Shown here one piece after another: positions 1 through 12,364 of a stretch of DNA of 64,000 nt. The number at the start of each line of letters is the position of its first letter. Position 1 is the first letter of the stretch. Both the position numbers and the translations under genes were made by a program. Source of the DNA: Azadirachta indica (Eukaryota; Streptophyta; Magnoliopsida; Sapindales; Meliaceae); the NCBI GenBank assembly GCA_022749755.1, contig CM040452.1, positions 20,602,350 to 20,666,349 of the forward strand. The letters run 5' to 3'. The notes under the pieces are model-generated. The model was not told the DNA's origin and made no database searches. It saw only the letters and a program-made list of their open reading frames with translations.

Positions 1-233
1 TCGTCAGATTGAGGTTGATGTCAACCTTGCTATTGTGCCTTAAAACCCACCACCCACATTCCCTGAGTAGCTAACCATTTATCATCTTTTTCAACAATTG
101 TTAAACACCTACTCAGGTCTAAGTACATCGGCCAGCTTCTTTAAGGCAATAAAAAATAGTCCTTTACTATCATCTATATCACAATAAAAACCCTTCAGCA
201 AAATACACATTAAATCAACTAGATACAAAAGTA
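1..233. other. Left edge, no gene seen
   Basis: AT-rich sequence with stops in all frames. It may hold the 5' part of the MULE element that follows. I could not find a terminal inverted repeat. Confidence 0.4.
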
Positions 234-2241
234 GCTGATCATAGTAGTGGATCGAGTGATAGTTGATATGATTACAATGAGGGTAATCATTCCAATGATA
301 AAGTATGGTCAGATTCTAATGGTGGGGTTTCGGATAATAATAAGAATATAAGTAGTAGAGATGGCAATCATAATGATAAGTTATTAATGGATGTTAAAGG
401 AGAAGATGAACTTCATTTTGATAAAGAAGACCAAAATTGGGACAACAAATTTAATGAGTTATTTGGATAAACATGCATATGAAACACCTCCTGATAGTAA
501 AAACAAGCTTAAAATTGGATCAGTATTTGATAGTGCTACCCATTTTAGGAGGATCCTCAATCATGTCATGGTTAGGGATGGGTTTGACATTGATAAAATT
601 TATAATGACAAAAAAATATTCAAAGCAAAATGTTCTGTTGAGAATTGTCAATGGACAATAGTGGTTGGGCACTTTGTTGGTAATGCGGAGTTTGTTATCA
701 GGAAGTTTGTTGAACAACACACTTGTTAGAGATTTAGTAGGACAACTGCTATTACTAGTGTTTAGATTGTTGAACAAATTAAGGAGTTAGTAAAGCCAAA
801 CCCAGATGTGAAGATTTCTGTAATTAAGGAGTTTCTAAGGCCGAATCATGAGGTTAAAGTGCACAGAATGAAGTTGTATAGAGTAAAGAAATCAGCCTTG
901 AAGCTTATTGGTGGTGATCATGTTAAGGGGTATGAAAAGTTGTTTCAATACCATGCAATGATTATGAAATATAATCTAGATTCATTATGCAAAGTTCAAT
1001 GTGACACTCTTAACAAGCCAAATAAGATCATATTTCAAAGATCTTTTGTGTCATTCAATGCACAAAGAAATACTTTTCTCAATGAGTGTAAGCCGTATAT
1101 AGGAATAGATGGTTACCACTTAAGGGGTGAATATGGTGGGATTTTACTTCCTGTAGTGGGGTTGGATGCAAATAATAGGATTGTGCCTCTTATCATTGCA
1201 GTATGTGAGACAAAAAATGAAGATGCCTATGGCTGGTTTTTAACATTGTTGTTTGATTTTCTTGATGATAGAAGACAAGTGATATTCATAAGCGATAAAC
1301 AAAAGGGATTAGTGGCTGATCTTCAATAAATGTGGTCAATCGCTTATAACAGATACTGTGGAAGACATATATATGCTAACTTCAGAGCTATACATACTAG
1401 TTTAGCCTTGAATAAGTTGTTTTGGAGGGCATGCAAAAGCATTAATGAGAATGATTTCCTTGATGCATTAGAGATGATGAGAGAGATCAAGGAAGATATA
1501 AAAGAATGGTTTAACGACCTGGAAGACTACTCTTGGACAGTGTGGGCATTCAATAGAAACTATAAAGTTATCGATCCAACCAACAATACAACTGAGTACT
1601 TCAATAGGTAGATTGGTAAATATAAAAACAAGTCTTTTATTACACTCTTGGAAGAGGTAAGGTGTAAGTTGATCAAAAAGCTTACAAAGAGGAGAAATAA
1701 GGTTGAAAAATGGGCTTCATCAATTGCTCCCAGAATGCATAAGCAAATTGATGTTATAAGTGAGAAAAGCAGGAAACTTAGTGTGAAATCATCAAGTGAT
1801 ACTATTTTCAAGGTGAAAGATATATTTTATACACATATGAGATAGTTTAGTGTAAACAAAGTGGAAAGAAAATGTGATTGTGGCTTTTGAGAAGTGGCTG
1901 ATTATCCATACAAATAAGACATGGCCTATATTAACTATCTAAAATACAAACTGGAGGACTATATTCCATACTTCATAATAAAGGAAGTTTACCTGAACAC
2001 TTATGCACTGATGATTAATTCAATTCCTTAACAAATCATATAGAAAGAGGGAGAAAAGATTAAAATTGATCCTCTAGAAAAGATAAGACAAACGAGTAGG
2101 CCAAAAAAAGTGACAAGAAGAAAACCTAATGAGCCAGTCACATTTGGGAGGTCATTTGTTATTAAATGCAGCTTCTAATATGGCTACAATCAAAATGTTA
2201 GAACTTACCCACTTGCCCCATCAAATGTAAAACGAGCATAA
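234..2241 (+). pseudogene. Decayed MULE (Mutator-like) transposase
   Basis: This is a dead copy of a plant Mutator-like transposase. An acidic N-terminal stretch (234 to about 468) is in one frame. A single frameshift near 468 moves the reading into a second frame, which then stays in phase to 2241. In order one can read the MuDR N-terminal domain (about 510-725), the MULE transposase core (about 820-1610), the SWIM zinc finger (about 1864-1935) and a CCHC knuckle (about 2180-2222). The core keeps GIDGYHLRG, the acidic ETKNEDAYGWF motif and ISDKQKGL. Stop codons interrupt it at 264, 727, 763, 1327, 1609, 1843, 1888 and later. By comparison with the family, the stops at 1609 (after EYFNR) and 1888 (after CDCGF) replace tryptophan. 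The SWIM finger and the knuckle have lost most of their Cys/His ligands. It cannot make transposase. Confidence 0.85.
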
Positions 2242-4399
2242 TTAAGGCAGGTAGTGGTTATTTAAAGTTTATTTGCTATTTATACAAAATTGTTTACAAT
2301 TTTATTTTCATATTTACAAATAACTAAAGGTCAGTCATCTCATGCAGTGCATCAACCACTAAGTTAGCAATCAGCATCAAACCCAAGAAAAGGCTCAAGT
2401 GCTAGGGAAAAGGAGGCTCGATTACAAAATGAAGAGAAACCTCGAATGCAAGAAGAAAAGGCAGAAAATCAAGCCAAAAGGAAAGAAATATGAATGATAG
2501 AGGTATACAGTAACCAATTTGCCATTTTCCTTATGTTTATTCCTCTCTAAGCTAATCATATTAATTGGTTATAGGTGGAATTGAATAAGCAGCTTGATGC
2601 ATACAACTCATACAGCCTATACAGTTCCTTCAGCTCATTTAATAGTTCCTCTATAGTGAAGATCCAAAAAACGTTTAGTTAAATATTTTTGAAGTCAATG
2701 AATCACCAAACATAGATATTTTGAAGTTCAAAACAACAAACAATGGTTAGTTAGGTCATATTTTATAAAGTTTTATAGCTCATATATACATAGGTTGCTG
2801 TTTTATCTTCAAACTATGATATTGTTGATGATTTTAGACCATAATGTTGTTTAATATAGTATGATACATCTTTGTGTTACTTAAATTTTCATAGCATCAT
2901 TTCATATTTGCCTTAAATAACCTTTTTTGTTATTGCAACAAAGGAAATTAAAAGTAACAACAAAATGACCCATATGAATTTCTTTTCGATCTTTAGAAAC
3001 TTAGAAATTATATCTTGAGAATCTTCACTAACTAGCATTGTAGGGTCAGATTCATAGCCATTATTATCATGAATGTTGCCAATTGCAATGTCATTAAGGT
3101 TCCACCATTACTAACATGAACATTTCTTCATCCTACATGTCTAGAATAACCTGTTAGGATTTCTTGTTGTTCTTGAAACCATCTCCATAGCCTACATTCC
3201 ACATTTACAATATCTAGGCATGCATGTCACATATCCAGTATCTTCATCTTCATTATATTGTCCACTTTTGTTTGACTTTTAAAACATTGTTGATAATGTA
3301 GCTAAAGTTGATATAATGAAGTGTAATTGTGGTTATAATGCAGGTTGTTGATGATTTCAGAGTTGATGCTATATGTAAAGTTTCAGAATTAATGCTATAT
3401 ATATTTGCTGTTGTGATAACGGACTGCTGCTATTATGGAAGTTTATTGTTTAGGAGTTTCGGTAGAAATAGAATGTGTGGGTTTTTGGTATATATTTGCT
3501 GTTGTGATAACGGACTGCTGCTATTATGGAAGTTTATTGTTTAGGAGTTTCGGTAGAAATAGAATGTGTGGGTTTTTGATATGATGAAGTTAGTATAATA
3601 AAAACCAATATGCATGATAGGTTTTTAAAAGAATTTTTTTGCATTCTAGCCATTGAAAATTGCAACAGTCATTTTTTCATTTTCTGTCCAAGTGTCAATT
3701 GAGCATTTGAAGTATTTTTGTAATTTTTTATTGTTCCCTGGTTGAAATAGTCATTTTCTATATTTTTAAATATAAAGGGTATTTTGGTTATTATGATAGA
3801 GCTATTATAATTTTTTCAGTAAACATTAAAGTTTTATAGTTTAATGAGACATTTATTATCTTTCTGTACTACAGTGTAACATCAGAATATTTATTATATC
3901 ATATTGAAATATAAGTAAATTTAAAGTAGTCAATTAAAAATATTTGAAAATAATTTTATAATTAAAATATGAATAAGAAATTGTTATAAATGGAGAAATT
4001 ATACATGTTTTTGATACTCCATATTTGTTATTATTTGATTTCATCGTTATGATAAAGTCGAAGACTTATTTTTTGAAAAATAAGTTAGGACTTTTTTATT
4101 ATATATTAGTAACTTATATCTTGATTTCAAATATGTATACGTTAAGGATCCGAGGGATATTGTCTCATTAAATAAATACATAAATCTAATCACCTGAACA
4201 AGATTTAAGTCGGGTTTAACCCGGGCGAAACACATCTGATATCTGAAGTAAATTTGGTCGTGTAGGAGACCAACCCCAATCAAGTCGGGTCTCCAAACCC
4301 GACATTTTCAACCATTCCCATTCCTTCTTTCACACTCATTCCTTCCTTCGCACTCAAAAGCTAATCACTCTTAAAACTGAAAAAATTAAAAAAATAAAG
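2242..4399. other. Intergenic, MULE 3' part and VTE6 promoter
   Basis: 2242-3300 probably includes the 3' part of the MULE: a lysine/glutamate-rich remnant lies around 2380-2490. A 91-bp tandem duplication lies at 3399-3580. The rest is AT-rich. The last 200 bases, with CT-rich stretches at 4315-4390, look like the promoter and 5' leader of VTE6. Confidence 0.5.
3399..3580. repeat. 91-bp perfect or near-perfect tandem duplication
   Basis: Two head-to-tail copies, about 3399-3489 and 3490-3580, each running from a TATATTTGCTGTTGTG stretch to GAATGTGTGGGTTTTTG. They look essentially identical by eye, so the duplication is recent. The open frame across it (3329-3544) is a by-product and not a gene. 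Confidence 0.85.
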
Positions 4400-7026
4400 A
4401 TGTCGTCAAATCTTCTCTACATCAAATTTCCTCCGGTTCCTCCCCTCCAATTCTCACGTTCACGTCACGAAACCCCCAAATTCAATTTTCTGAAGTTCAG
4501 AAACCCTAACATTAACAAATTCAGTAAAGGTAGAATGCCGTTACTTCACAGAGCCAGTGCAGTTCCTTCCTTGCGAGGCGCGGTATCGGAGGCCATGAAC
4601 TTGATGCAATCGGCTCAGCCTACATGGCGGTCTGCATTGCTTAGTAATATCGTGATCTTCATCTTAGGCTCTCCGATTTTGGTAACCGGTTTGTCTCTCT
4701 CCGGAATTGCAGCTGCGTTCTTGCTCGGGACGCTTACCTGGCGCGCATTCGGCTCCTCTGGGTTTCTTCTTGTTGCCACTTACTTCGTCATTGTAAGTGA
4801 AGACTTATACTGTCATTTTGTTTATAGTTACAGATTTGATTATGCGATAGCTTCTAATACTGTAATTGGCAAAGATTTACATTTTTTGTATATTTTGATC
4901 TCTTCATTTACGGGTTGATCCGTTAATTGGCAAAGGTTATTCTTTCTATGTGTCCTGATATCTTTGTTAATGTTTGATCAGGGTACAGCAGCAACAAAAG
5001 TGAAGATGGCGCAAAAGGAAGCTCAAGGGGTAGCTGAAAAGAAGAAAGGAAGAAGAGGACCAGGCAGTGTGATAGGTTCCAGCGCTGCCGGTTGTGTATG
5101 TGCTTTTCTGTCAATATATGGAGTAGGTGGACAAGCGTTTTCTAGGCTTTGGCAACTCGGGTTTGTTGCCAGTTTCTGTACTAAGTTGAGTGATACTGTC
5201 TCAAGTGAGATAGGCAAGGCATACGGCAAAACAACGTAAGTAATTTATCTATGGTTGTTTTAAAATTGGGCACTTCATACTAATGGGAACTTTGAGATCC
5301 ATTGGTTTTTAAGCCTCATCTGCTTTTCGTTTTGTACGCTTCAGTTCTTGCTTTTGGTATAATAGGATTTTAGTTTCTGTCAAGAATGTGTTTTCCTTAT
5401 ATGAATGTTTAACTTGAAAATGAATTAATTCTGGTCTAACTTGTTTCCAGAAAATTTGTAATTATTTTTTATGCCGTTGATGGTTGAAGATAGAGACCTA
5501 TGCACTTATGCCTAGATTTTCTTCGAGTATGATGTTTGATGCTCCTCTGTTTGATATGGTGGTGTTTTCTTTCTCAATTGCCCAATATAAAACTTCAACG
5601 GACCAAAATTTGTGTATCATGAGCAGGTACCTAGTTACCACGTTTAAAGTAGTTCCAAGAGGAACAGAAGGGGCTGTCAGTGTTGAGGGAACATTTGCTG
5701 GAATTTTAGCTTCAATTCTTCTTGCCTGGGTTGGTTGTCTTATGGGCCAGGTGCTACTAGTTATCTCCTTTTTCCTTTTAGCTGTACTGCATCTTGGATT
5801 TCAGACATTACTCACTTGTATCTCTTACTTCAACTGTTTGGAGCACTTTTCTTCTATGGTTTGACTTTTCTCCTTCACAAACAAATTGAATGTTCCCCTA
5901 CAAGTTGTTTTCTTTAGCCAGAAGACATTGGAAGTGTTCTGGTCTTGAAATTCTTTTGGTATGTCAGCATATTATAATAAACCAGTGGACTAGATAGTTT
6001 CCTATAACTTGAATAAACCAGTAGGCTAGTTGAAGAAGAATAAACTCTGTACGACATCAATATTAAGCTTTGCCAAATATGCAGAATCTTGAATTTGACT
6101 ACATTGATGAACTTGTAAGTTGTGGATGAGAGCTTTATGATTTAGCTTTGCCACATCTTGGAGTTGGACATTGGTAATATGTGCAAAATTTGTATTTGGC
6201 ACCTTTTGTATCACAATATAGTTTAACTATTTCTGTGCATGTCTTAAATGGAGTACATTCTGAAGAGCATTGAACTCAGCGTATGTATATTATGAAACTT
6301 AGAATTTCTTGTCATGCTAAGCTCCTTGATTCTCTGATTGAAACAGATAAGTGCAGCTGAGGCAGTTATATGTGTAATAGCTTCCCAGATTGCTAACCTT
6401 GGGGAGAGCATAATAGGTGCTGCACTTCAAGAAAAAGAAGGATTTAAATGGGTAGGCAAAGTTTCCAATGATTGCTTTTTATCTTGTATTTCCTTTCTAG
6501 TGTGATCTTTCCCATCAATCACTCTTATGTTTTGTTCAATTCTCATTAGATAAGTTTGTTGGATTTGATTGGGCAATGACTGTTGGTTTGACCATGTGAC
6601 ATTAAAAAATACTTTGATCTGGCCGAACTTCAGATTAATTAAGCATGGATGGGTGAAGTATGATATTGGAGAAACAATAATTTTGGGAACCTCCCGCTAT
6701 TTATTTTTGTCACATGTGCAGAGCAATAAAATGGAATTATAGTGCAAGGATGTTTTATGTTATGTCATCTAGAAACAAATTTATTAACTGGAATATTGCA
6801 GACTCCAGTTTGTGTGTGTCTGTCTGTGCTCTGACCTTACTTGCGAGCTTTGGGATTCATTAGTTAGTCTGGTCAATGTTTCAACACAACTAGCTTTGTT
6901 TCTTATTTCATGTCTCTTCTGTTTCTGCAGCTGAACAACGATACTGTGAACATCATCAACATATCCATGGGCAGCATTATAGCTGTCTTGATGCAGCAAA
7001 TTGTTCTACAAAACTGGCATACATGA
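4400..7026 (+). CDS. VTE6: VTE6, phytyl-phosphate kinase, chloroplast (TMEM19/DUF92 family)
   Basis: VTE6 phosphorylates phytyl phosphate to phytyl diphosphate in the chloroplast envelope. This recycles phytol from chlorophyll into tocopherol and phylloquinone. Five exons fit: 4400-4792, 4982-5235, 5627-5750, 6347-6451 and 6931-7026, giving 323 aa. Residues 1 to about 50 are Ser/Arg/Pro-rich with few acids, as in a transit peptide. Hydrophobic segments follow (ALLSNIVIFILGSPILVTGL and others). The DUF92 core has VIGSSAAGCVCAFLS, TKLSDTVSSEIGKAYGK, VPRGTEGAVSVEGTFAG and IASQIANLGESIIGA. The start is the first ATG in frame, just after the CT-rich leader. Arabidopsis has VTE6 next to MSL6. Here the RID3-like gene lies between them. 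Confidence 0.92.
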
Positions 7027-8349
7027 ATTCATGAAGTCATTAGAAGCCAGGCACAGGTGCTCAGCTTAATCATCTGGGATTGTTGATTGGACAGGTTGTA
7101 CACCAATGATTGATACAGTTATAGAGTAGTAATATATATTTCTTGCCTTCTGCTCGGGCTCTGGAATTAATTCTTCTCTGACCAACAAATAGAAAAAAAA
7201 AATGTATATATCTTTTGGTAATTTTCATAGAAAATTTTCCAGGTTTAAATAGACAATTAGTCATTCAACACAGTCGAGACATCATATTTCACTTTTTTAT
7301 GTAAAATCCCAAAGTTTTTCACCACTTTCTTCTCAATGTTTGAAGTGGTTTTTTTTTTTTTTATATAATTTTTTTTTCTCTGGTAGTAAGTATTTTGGAT
7401 TTATTTTGGGATATCACCTCTTAAATAATTTTGTAAAAACCACTACTAATTTTCCCCCTTTCTTCCATGGCATGTAATAAATGCTTTGTTGAAATTGAAT
7501 TATTTGAGAAAGGCTTTAAATGTCCAATACAGATATAAAATTTGGGCTGCGTCACATTTTATCTGATCTAAAGGATTCCAAATAATGATTGGAAGCATTA
7601 TAATATGATCCATCCCAAAGTAGAAATTGTTTAACACAATACCTATAAGTAGAAATTGTTCAATGTCGTAAGATTTTCTTTTTGTATTACAAATTATACT
7701 TATACTATTATTTCAAATTTGGTTGTAACCATTGATATAGGTACTCATGTTATAAATTTTATAAATTAAAAATAATTTTTTTTAGTAATATTATACATAC
7801 AAAATTAAGATGCAAATTGATGTGATAAATAATGTGGTATTTATTTAGACTGGGCAAAAAAAAATTGATGAATTCAATTTGAATGGTTCAGTTTAATTGG
7901 TGTTTTATTTAAATTAAGTTAAAATTTTATAATTTTGGTTTGTTTTTTCGTTTCAACTTCAAAACTTGGAAAATTCTATAACTAATTATATAATATTAAA
8001 GTACTGCTAGCCGCATAATATTCTAAGTTCTTAGATAAAAAAATAACTTTTGATCTTAGATTTAATAAAAAATTGAACCAAACTTTTGATTTACATCATT
8101 ACTATCTTGGTTCGGTCAAAACTAAACTTCTATTTTAAATACAACAGCTAGTGATAAATATTGTGTCCTTAACCTTATAGCTAAAATGTTAGAGAGATAT
8201 TCTGTACTCTACCTTAAAAAAAAGTTTTTAATGACTATTTAATAGTTAATAGATTATCGATATTTTAAATTTGACTACAAAGAGTTCTACTTAAGTACTT
8301 TCACATGCATATTATAAATAATGAATTTTAAATTTTAGTGATATTTTCA

Positions 8350-10400
8350 GCATATTTGTTATATAGTCTGAGATTATGTTATTACATCTACTTATTGGTA
8401 CAATCATCATTTTGACATTTGAACTTTTATTGATGGTGAAATGAGAATTGCAATGTTGGTTACAATATGATTCTATCACTTCATCTTATTGTTTGAACAC
8501 AAAATGATGTATCAAGAAAAACATTATTATTAGTTTATACTACTATATTCATATTTTTTTTTTAATATTAAATTTACAAACTATCAATATTACGTTAAAA
8601 TTTTACCAAAAATTTGTGATAGAATCGCATATAACACAACTCGAATAACTACACCCAATTTAAGTGATATTTATTCTTATCCTATAGAGAAAAGTCTACC
8701 CACACTTAAATATAATGAATTCCATATATATAGTGGGTATTATTTTCCATAATTAAGCAGCCAACATAACTCAGAAAGTTGAACTCCAAACCTTTCTTAC
8801 CACTTGGATAGACTCCAAGTGGCTCTACTATATCCATATTTAAAGTAAAAAATTTTCATACACTAGCACATAAAAACACGCACTTGGAGAAGCACAAAAA
8901 AAATATATGAATAAATAATCAGGATTAAAATAGTGAATAATGTGTGAATTTATAACAATAAATGGATAATAATTGAGTAAATAATTACATAATCTTAGCT
9001 TCTAACTTTTGCATAAGTTTTCTCTTGACTTCTCTTAGCTTTTGATAACATAACTAAAATTCAACCTATATATATAAAACTAAAAACCGAATCATTTATA
9101 AGTAGGATTGGATAAAAAAGATAAAAAAAAATAAAGAACAAAATCCATCTGGTTATATTAAAATTTAAAATTATTATTCAATCTTTTTTATAAGAAGTAA
9201 ACAATAATCAATTTAATTATATATCATTTTTTAATTGATTAAATATATCAATTATAATTTATATTTTCTTATACCCAATGAGAAAATTTAAAAACTTAAA
9301 TTGAATTTTACAGGAACTCGAATTCAAAACTAAGATACATAAACTATATCATAACAAAGCGGTTCAAGTTCATTATTAATTTCTCTTCTAATCTAGTCGA
9401 TATAAAAATATAATCAAATCATTTTGGTTTGATTTGATTTAAATAATAATAGATCGCCCGTATCAAAACTTACTTATCTCAACTTGTAAATAGTTATATG
9501 ATATTAAAATACTTTTATTATAACATATAATTTTAAGTACTTAGATAACAAATTTTGTTTCTTATTTTAAAATTAAACGACAAAATAACTAAATTAAATT
9601 GAACCGAAACCGTTTAATTTATATTATTCTTGTTATTTGGGTTTGGTTTTATCTTTAACAAACTAAACCACTACTATATTTTGCATCAGTATTTAACAAC
9701 GAGTGCGTGAAAATATGCATGCACATTCGCAAATATAAATTAAAATGATTAGAATATAAATAGTCAATAAAGCGTTCAATTATGACAATAAATGTATAAT
9801 AATTAAGAAAATAATAATGTAATTTCAACTTTCTAGTATTGAATGTAATTTTAACAAAATTTTCTCTCATTTTTAGCCTTTCGCATATGATAAGATTTAA
9901 TACTTAGTAAACTTGCCTACATAGTACAAAGAATTTCACACATTCACACACACACACACAGAGGCTAAATAATAAAATGTATCAGCGCTATTCAAATAAC
10001 TAAAGTGTGTTTATTATATGGTATAAAACTACATTATTATATCTACTCATAGATATCATCATCGTTAACAATCTAATGAAAATTTAAATTTTGATCACAA
10101 TATAATGTTTTTATCATATTACTTTAAATGTTTGAATATGAAATAATGTATAAAGAAAAATAATATTATTATTTCATATAACTACAATCTGTATTTGTAT
10201 ACAAAGCTGAGCGAGTAAATATACATGCACTCAAATACAAAATAAAATAATTATGATATAAATAGTTAATGATCTGTTAATTTATGATAATAAATGTATC
10301 ATAATTAAGAAACTAATAACATAATCTCACTTTTAAAATATTGTATCTAATTTTAACAAAAAGTTTTCTCTTACCATTTTTACCCTTTGGCATCGTGACC
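8350..10400. repeat. Diverged repeat family, three copies in direct orientation
   Basis: A unit of about 190-200 bp occurs at about 8870-9065, 9700-9897 and 10209-10400. Shared landmarks in order are a CACGCACTTG/GAGTGCGTG-like start, AATAAATGTATAATAATTAAG, TAACATAATCT and TTTTCTCTTACC with TTTTGCAT/TTTGGCAT. A second unit of about 200 bp precedes two of them (8350-8560 and 10006-10200), sharing TGTTTGAATATGAAATAATG and AAGAAAAA with ATTATTATT. A third similarity joins 7980-8120 and 9480-9650. Copies are judged by eye at very roughly 65-75% similar. They could be a degraded non-autonomous transposon or old segmental duplications. Confidence 0.5.
9945..9960. repeat. (CA)n microsatellite
   Basis: Eight CA units, within the AT-rich block. 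Confidence 0.8.
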
Positions 10401-10651
10401 AAAACTCATCTCATAAATTCGTGCAATTTCATTTTGATTCCTCCACAACCAACTGCCATATACACCATCAAAAATAACCCAAAATGAAATTACTTCTCAG
10501 AAATTCCTAGAAGCAGCCAACTTTGATGATTGTATACCTGCACCTTGTTTTCAACGCCCAGGCCCAGAATTCTCTCCTTTAAAACCTGTAAAGCCTCATT
10601 GAACTATAATCACAAGCAATTGAGAGAAACTAAAAAAAAAAAAAACAAGCG

Positions 10652-11959
10652 ATGTCTTCTTCTTCTTCTTCTTCTTCTTCTTCTTCCTCGTTTTCTTTGC
10701 ATGAAATTGTTCTCACTAGCTCTCCTGAAGGCCCCATCACTGCCTACAATCCTAATTCAGGCGCCATCCTAGGTCATTTCTCCGGCAGTCGGTCACCTCG
10801 CCGAGGCCTTACCTTTGCCGGAAAATCCTTCATTGCTGCCTCTCATATTTCTCCAACAACCGGTTCAGGATCAATTCATTTGTACAATTGGTGGTCATCA
10901 ACTCCATTGCATAATATTCCTGTTCCCGAGCCCGTTGCTCCTCTTGCAACTACTTCTGATGGCTCCTATTTATTTACTGGTGGCCTGTCAGGAAATATCT
11001 ATGCCATTTCAGTCCCTAAAGGAGACGTTCTCAGATCATTTTCTGCTCATAACAAACCTGTTTCTTGCTTGAAAATCAGTGAAGATGGATCGCTTCTGAT
11101 TTCAGGAGGTGATGATGGTGCAATTGTTACAGTTCCAATTTTCCAGCTTGTTGATGAGCACTCAGATGACAAGAATTCGGATGACCTGGTTTTGCAGAAA
11201 TTTGTTGCTCATAAGGAATCAGTGACAGCAATTACTTCTTGTATGGGTTCATGCAATTCCATTATAATCACATGCTCGATGGACTGCACATGCAAATTCT
11301 GGAGACTGTTGAATGGAACTCATCTGAGTACACTGATGTTTCCTTGTGCTATTATGGGGCTGGCATTGGATCCAACAGAGACAGATTTCTTCGCTGCAGG
11401 TTCTGATGGTTTGATTTACAAAGGATTACTGAAATTTGAAAGCAGAAAACAGATGATGAAAGGGCAGGAATTGGAGACATTGGGTCAAAAACACGATGGA
11501 ATGGTGGTATCAGTTGTGATGATGAACGAAGGCAGGAATTTGGTATCTGCGGCAGAAGATGGAACTGTTTTCATCTGGGAAATTGAGACAGGACAAGTTT
11601 TAACAGTGCTTGGAAGCTATGAAACGGCAGAAAACATTAGTGATATGGTGATTGCAAGTGGAATTGACAGTGACTGTGCCGTGAAAATGGGGAAATGCGG
11701 TAATGATTCTGGTGAAGGGATTTTTGAAAAGTATGGTGAAAAGTTGCTGAGCATGTCTATAAGGAGTGCTATAGAATTGGAGAATGTGATGAAGGTTGCA
11801 GGAAGTGATAGGAGTAAAGCAATTGACATGCTTGAATCTGCAATTGCAATGTATGAGAAGTTGTTGGAACTCATTCTCAAGGAAGCCATAGCCATGGGAG
11901 GCGGCAGTGCTGCCTCCGCTACCAATGCGAGTGATGTAAAAGACATAGATGATGTGTAA
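10652..11959 (+). CDS. WD40 protein, ROOT INITIATION DEFECTIVE 3 (RID3/IPI3/WDR18) type
   Basis: An uninterrupted 435-residue reading frame. After a run of 13 serines (TCT/TTC repeat) come WD40 blades: TGGLSGNIYAISVPKGDVLR, HNKPVSCLKISEDGSLLISG, AHKESVTAITS with DCTCKFWRLLNG, LALDPTETDFFAAGSDG, and NLVSAAEDGTVFIWEIETG. A C-terminal helical tail follows (LENVMKVAGSDRSKAIDMLE). The layout fits Arabidopsis RID3, a relative of yeast Ipi3 and human WDR18. Those act in a nucleolar complex that matures the pre-60S ribosomal subunit; RID3 is needed for meristem formation. Only about half the usual WD dipeptides are intact, which is normal in this family. The lack of introns and its position inside a block otherwise collinear with Arabidopsis suggest a moved or retrotransposed copy. 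The start is the first ATG in frame. Confidence 0.8.
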   Translation: MSSSSSSSSSSSSFSLHEIVLTSSPEGPITAYNPNSGAILGHFSGSRSPRRGLTFAGKSFIAASHISPTTGSGSIHLYNWWSSTPLHNIPVPEPVAPLATTSDGSYLFTGGLSGNIYAISVPKGDVLRSFSAHNKPVSCLKISEDGSLLISGGDDGAIVTVPIFQLVDEHSDDKNSDDLVLQKFVAHKESVTAITSCMGSCNSIIITCSMDCTCKFWRLLNGTHLSTLMFPCAIMGLALDPTETDFFAAGSDGLIYKGLLKFESRKQMMKGQELETLGQKHDGMVVSVVMMNEGRNLVSAAEDGTVFIWEIETGQVLTVLGSYETAENISDMVIASGIDSDCAVKMGKCGNDSGEGIFEKYGEKLLSMSIRSAIELENVMKVAGSDRSKAIDMLESAIAMYEKLLELILKEAIAMGGGSAASATNASDVKDIDDV

Positions 11960-12364
11960 AATTGTGAACTTTCTCTTGGAAATTTGAGTAGTACAAATTT
12001 GAAATCCTTTTTTCTGTCAATCCAATACTTAAGACTTCAAGAAATATTACTTTAATCCTAACGATTTTTAACACTAATCACGAACCCTTTTGCTATTTTT
12101 CATATATTTTAGGGAATTCCATTGAAAGAAAATTATGAAATACCTCCTAAAAATTGTGATAAGTACACGTAGAAATTAAATTTTTACTGTTTGAACATTA
12201 TTAAATGGAGATTTTTTAAAAAAAAGGTTCTTTATCCAGAAAAATTATCAAAACGTCTCTAATTAATCGTGAAATTAATGAACACTGTGTAAAAATAAAA
12301 TATTATAATACTGTTTTGAGTTTTTTACTTACTCAATTCAATTTGTTTTGTTTTATTTATTTAT

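Larger units (their letters stand above)
7027..10651. other. AT-rich intergenic block with old dispersed repeats
   Basis: 7027 to about 7260 is the probable VTE6 3' UTR. From 7.4 to 10.4 kb I see no coding signal, only AT-rich sequence with diverged repeats (listed separately) and short runs of A, T and CA. The last 250 bases before 10652 carry the promoter and leader of the RID3-like gene, with a poly-A run directly before the ATG. Confidence 0.6.
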
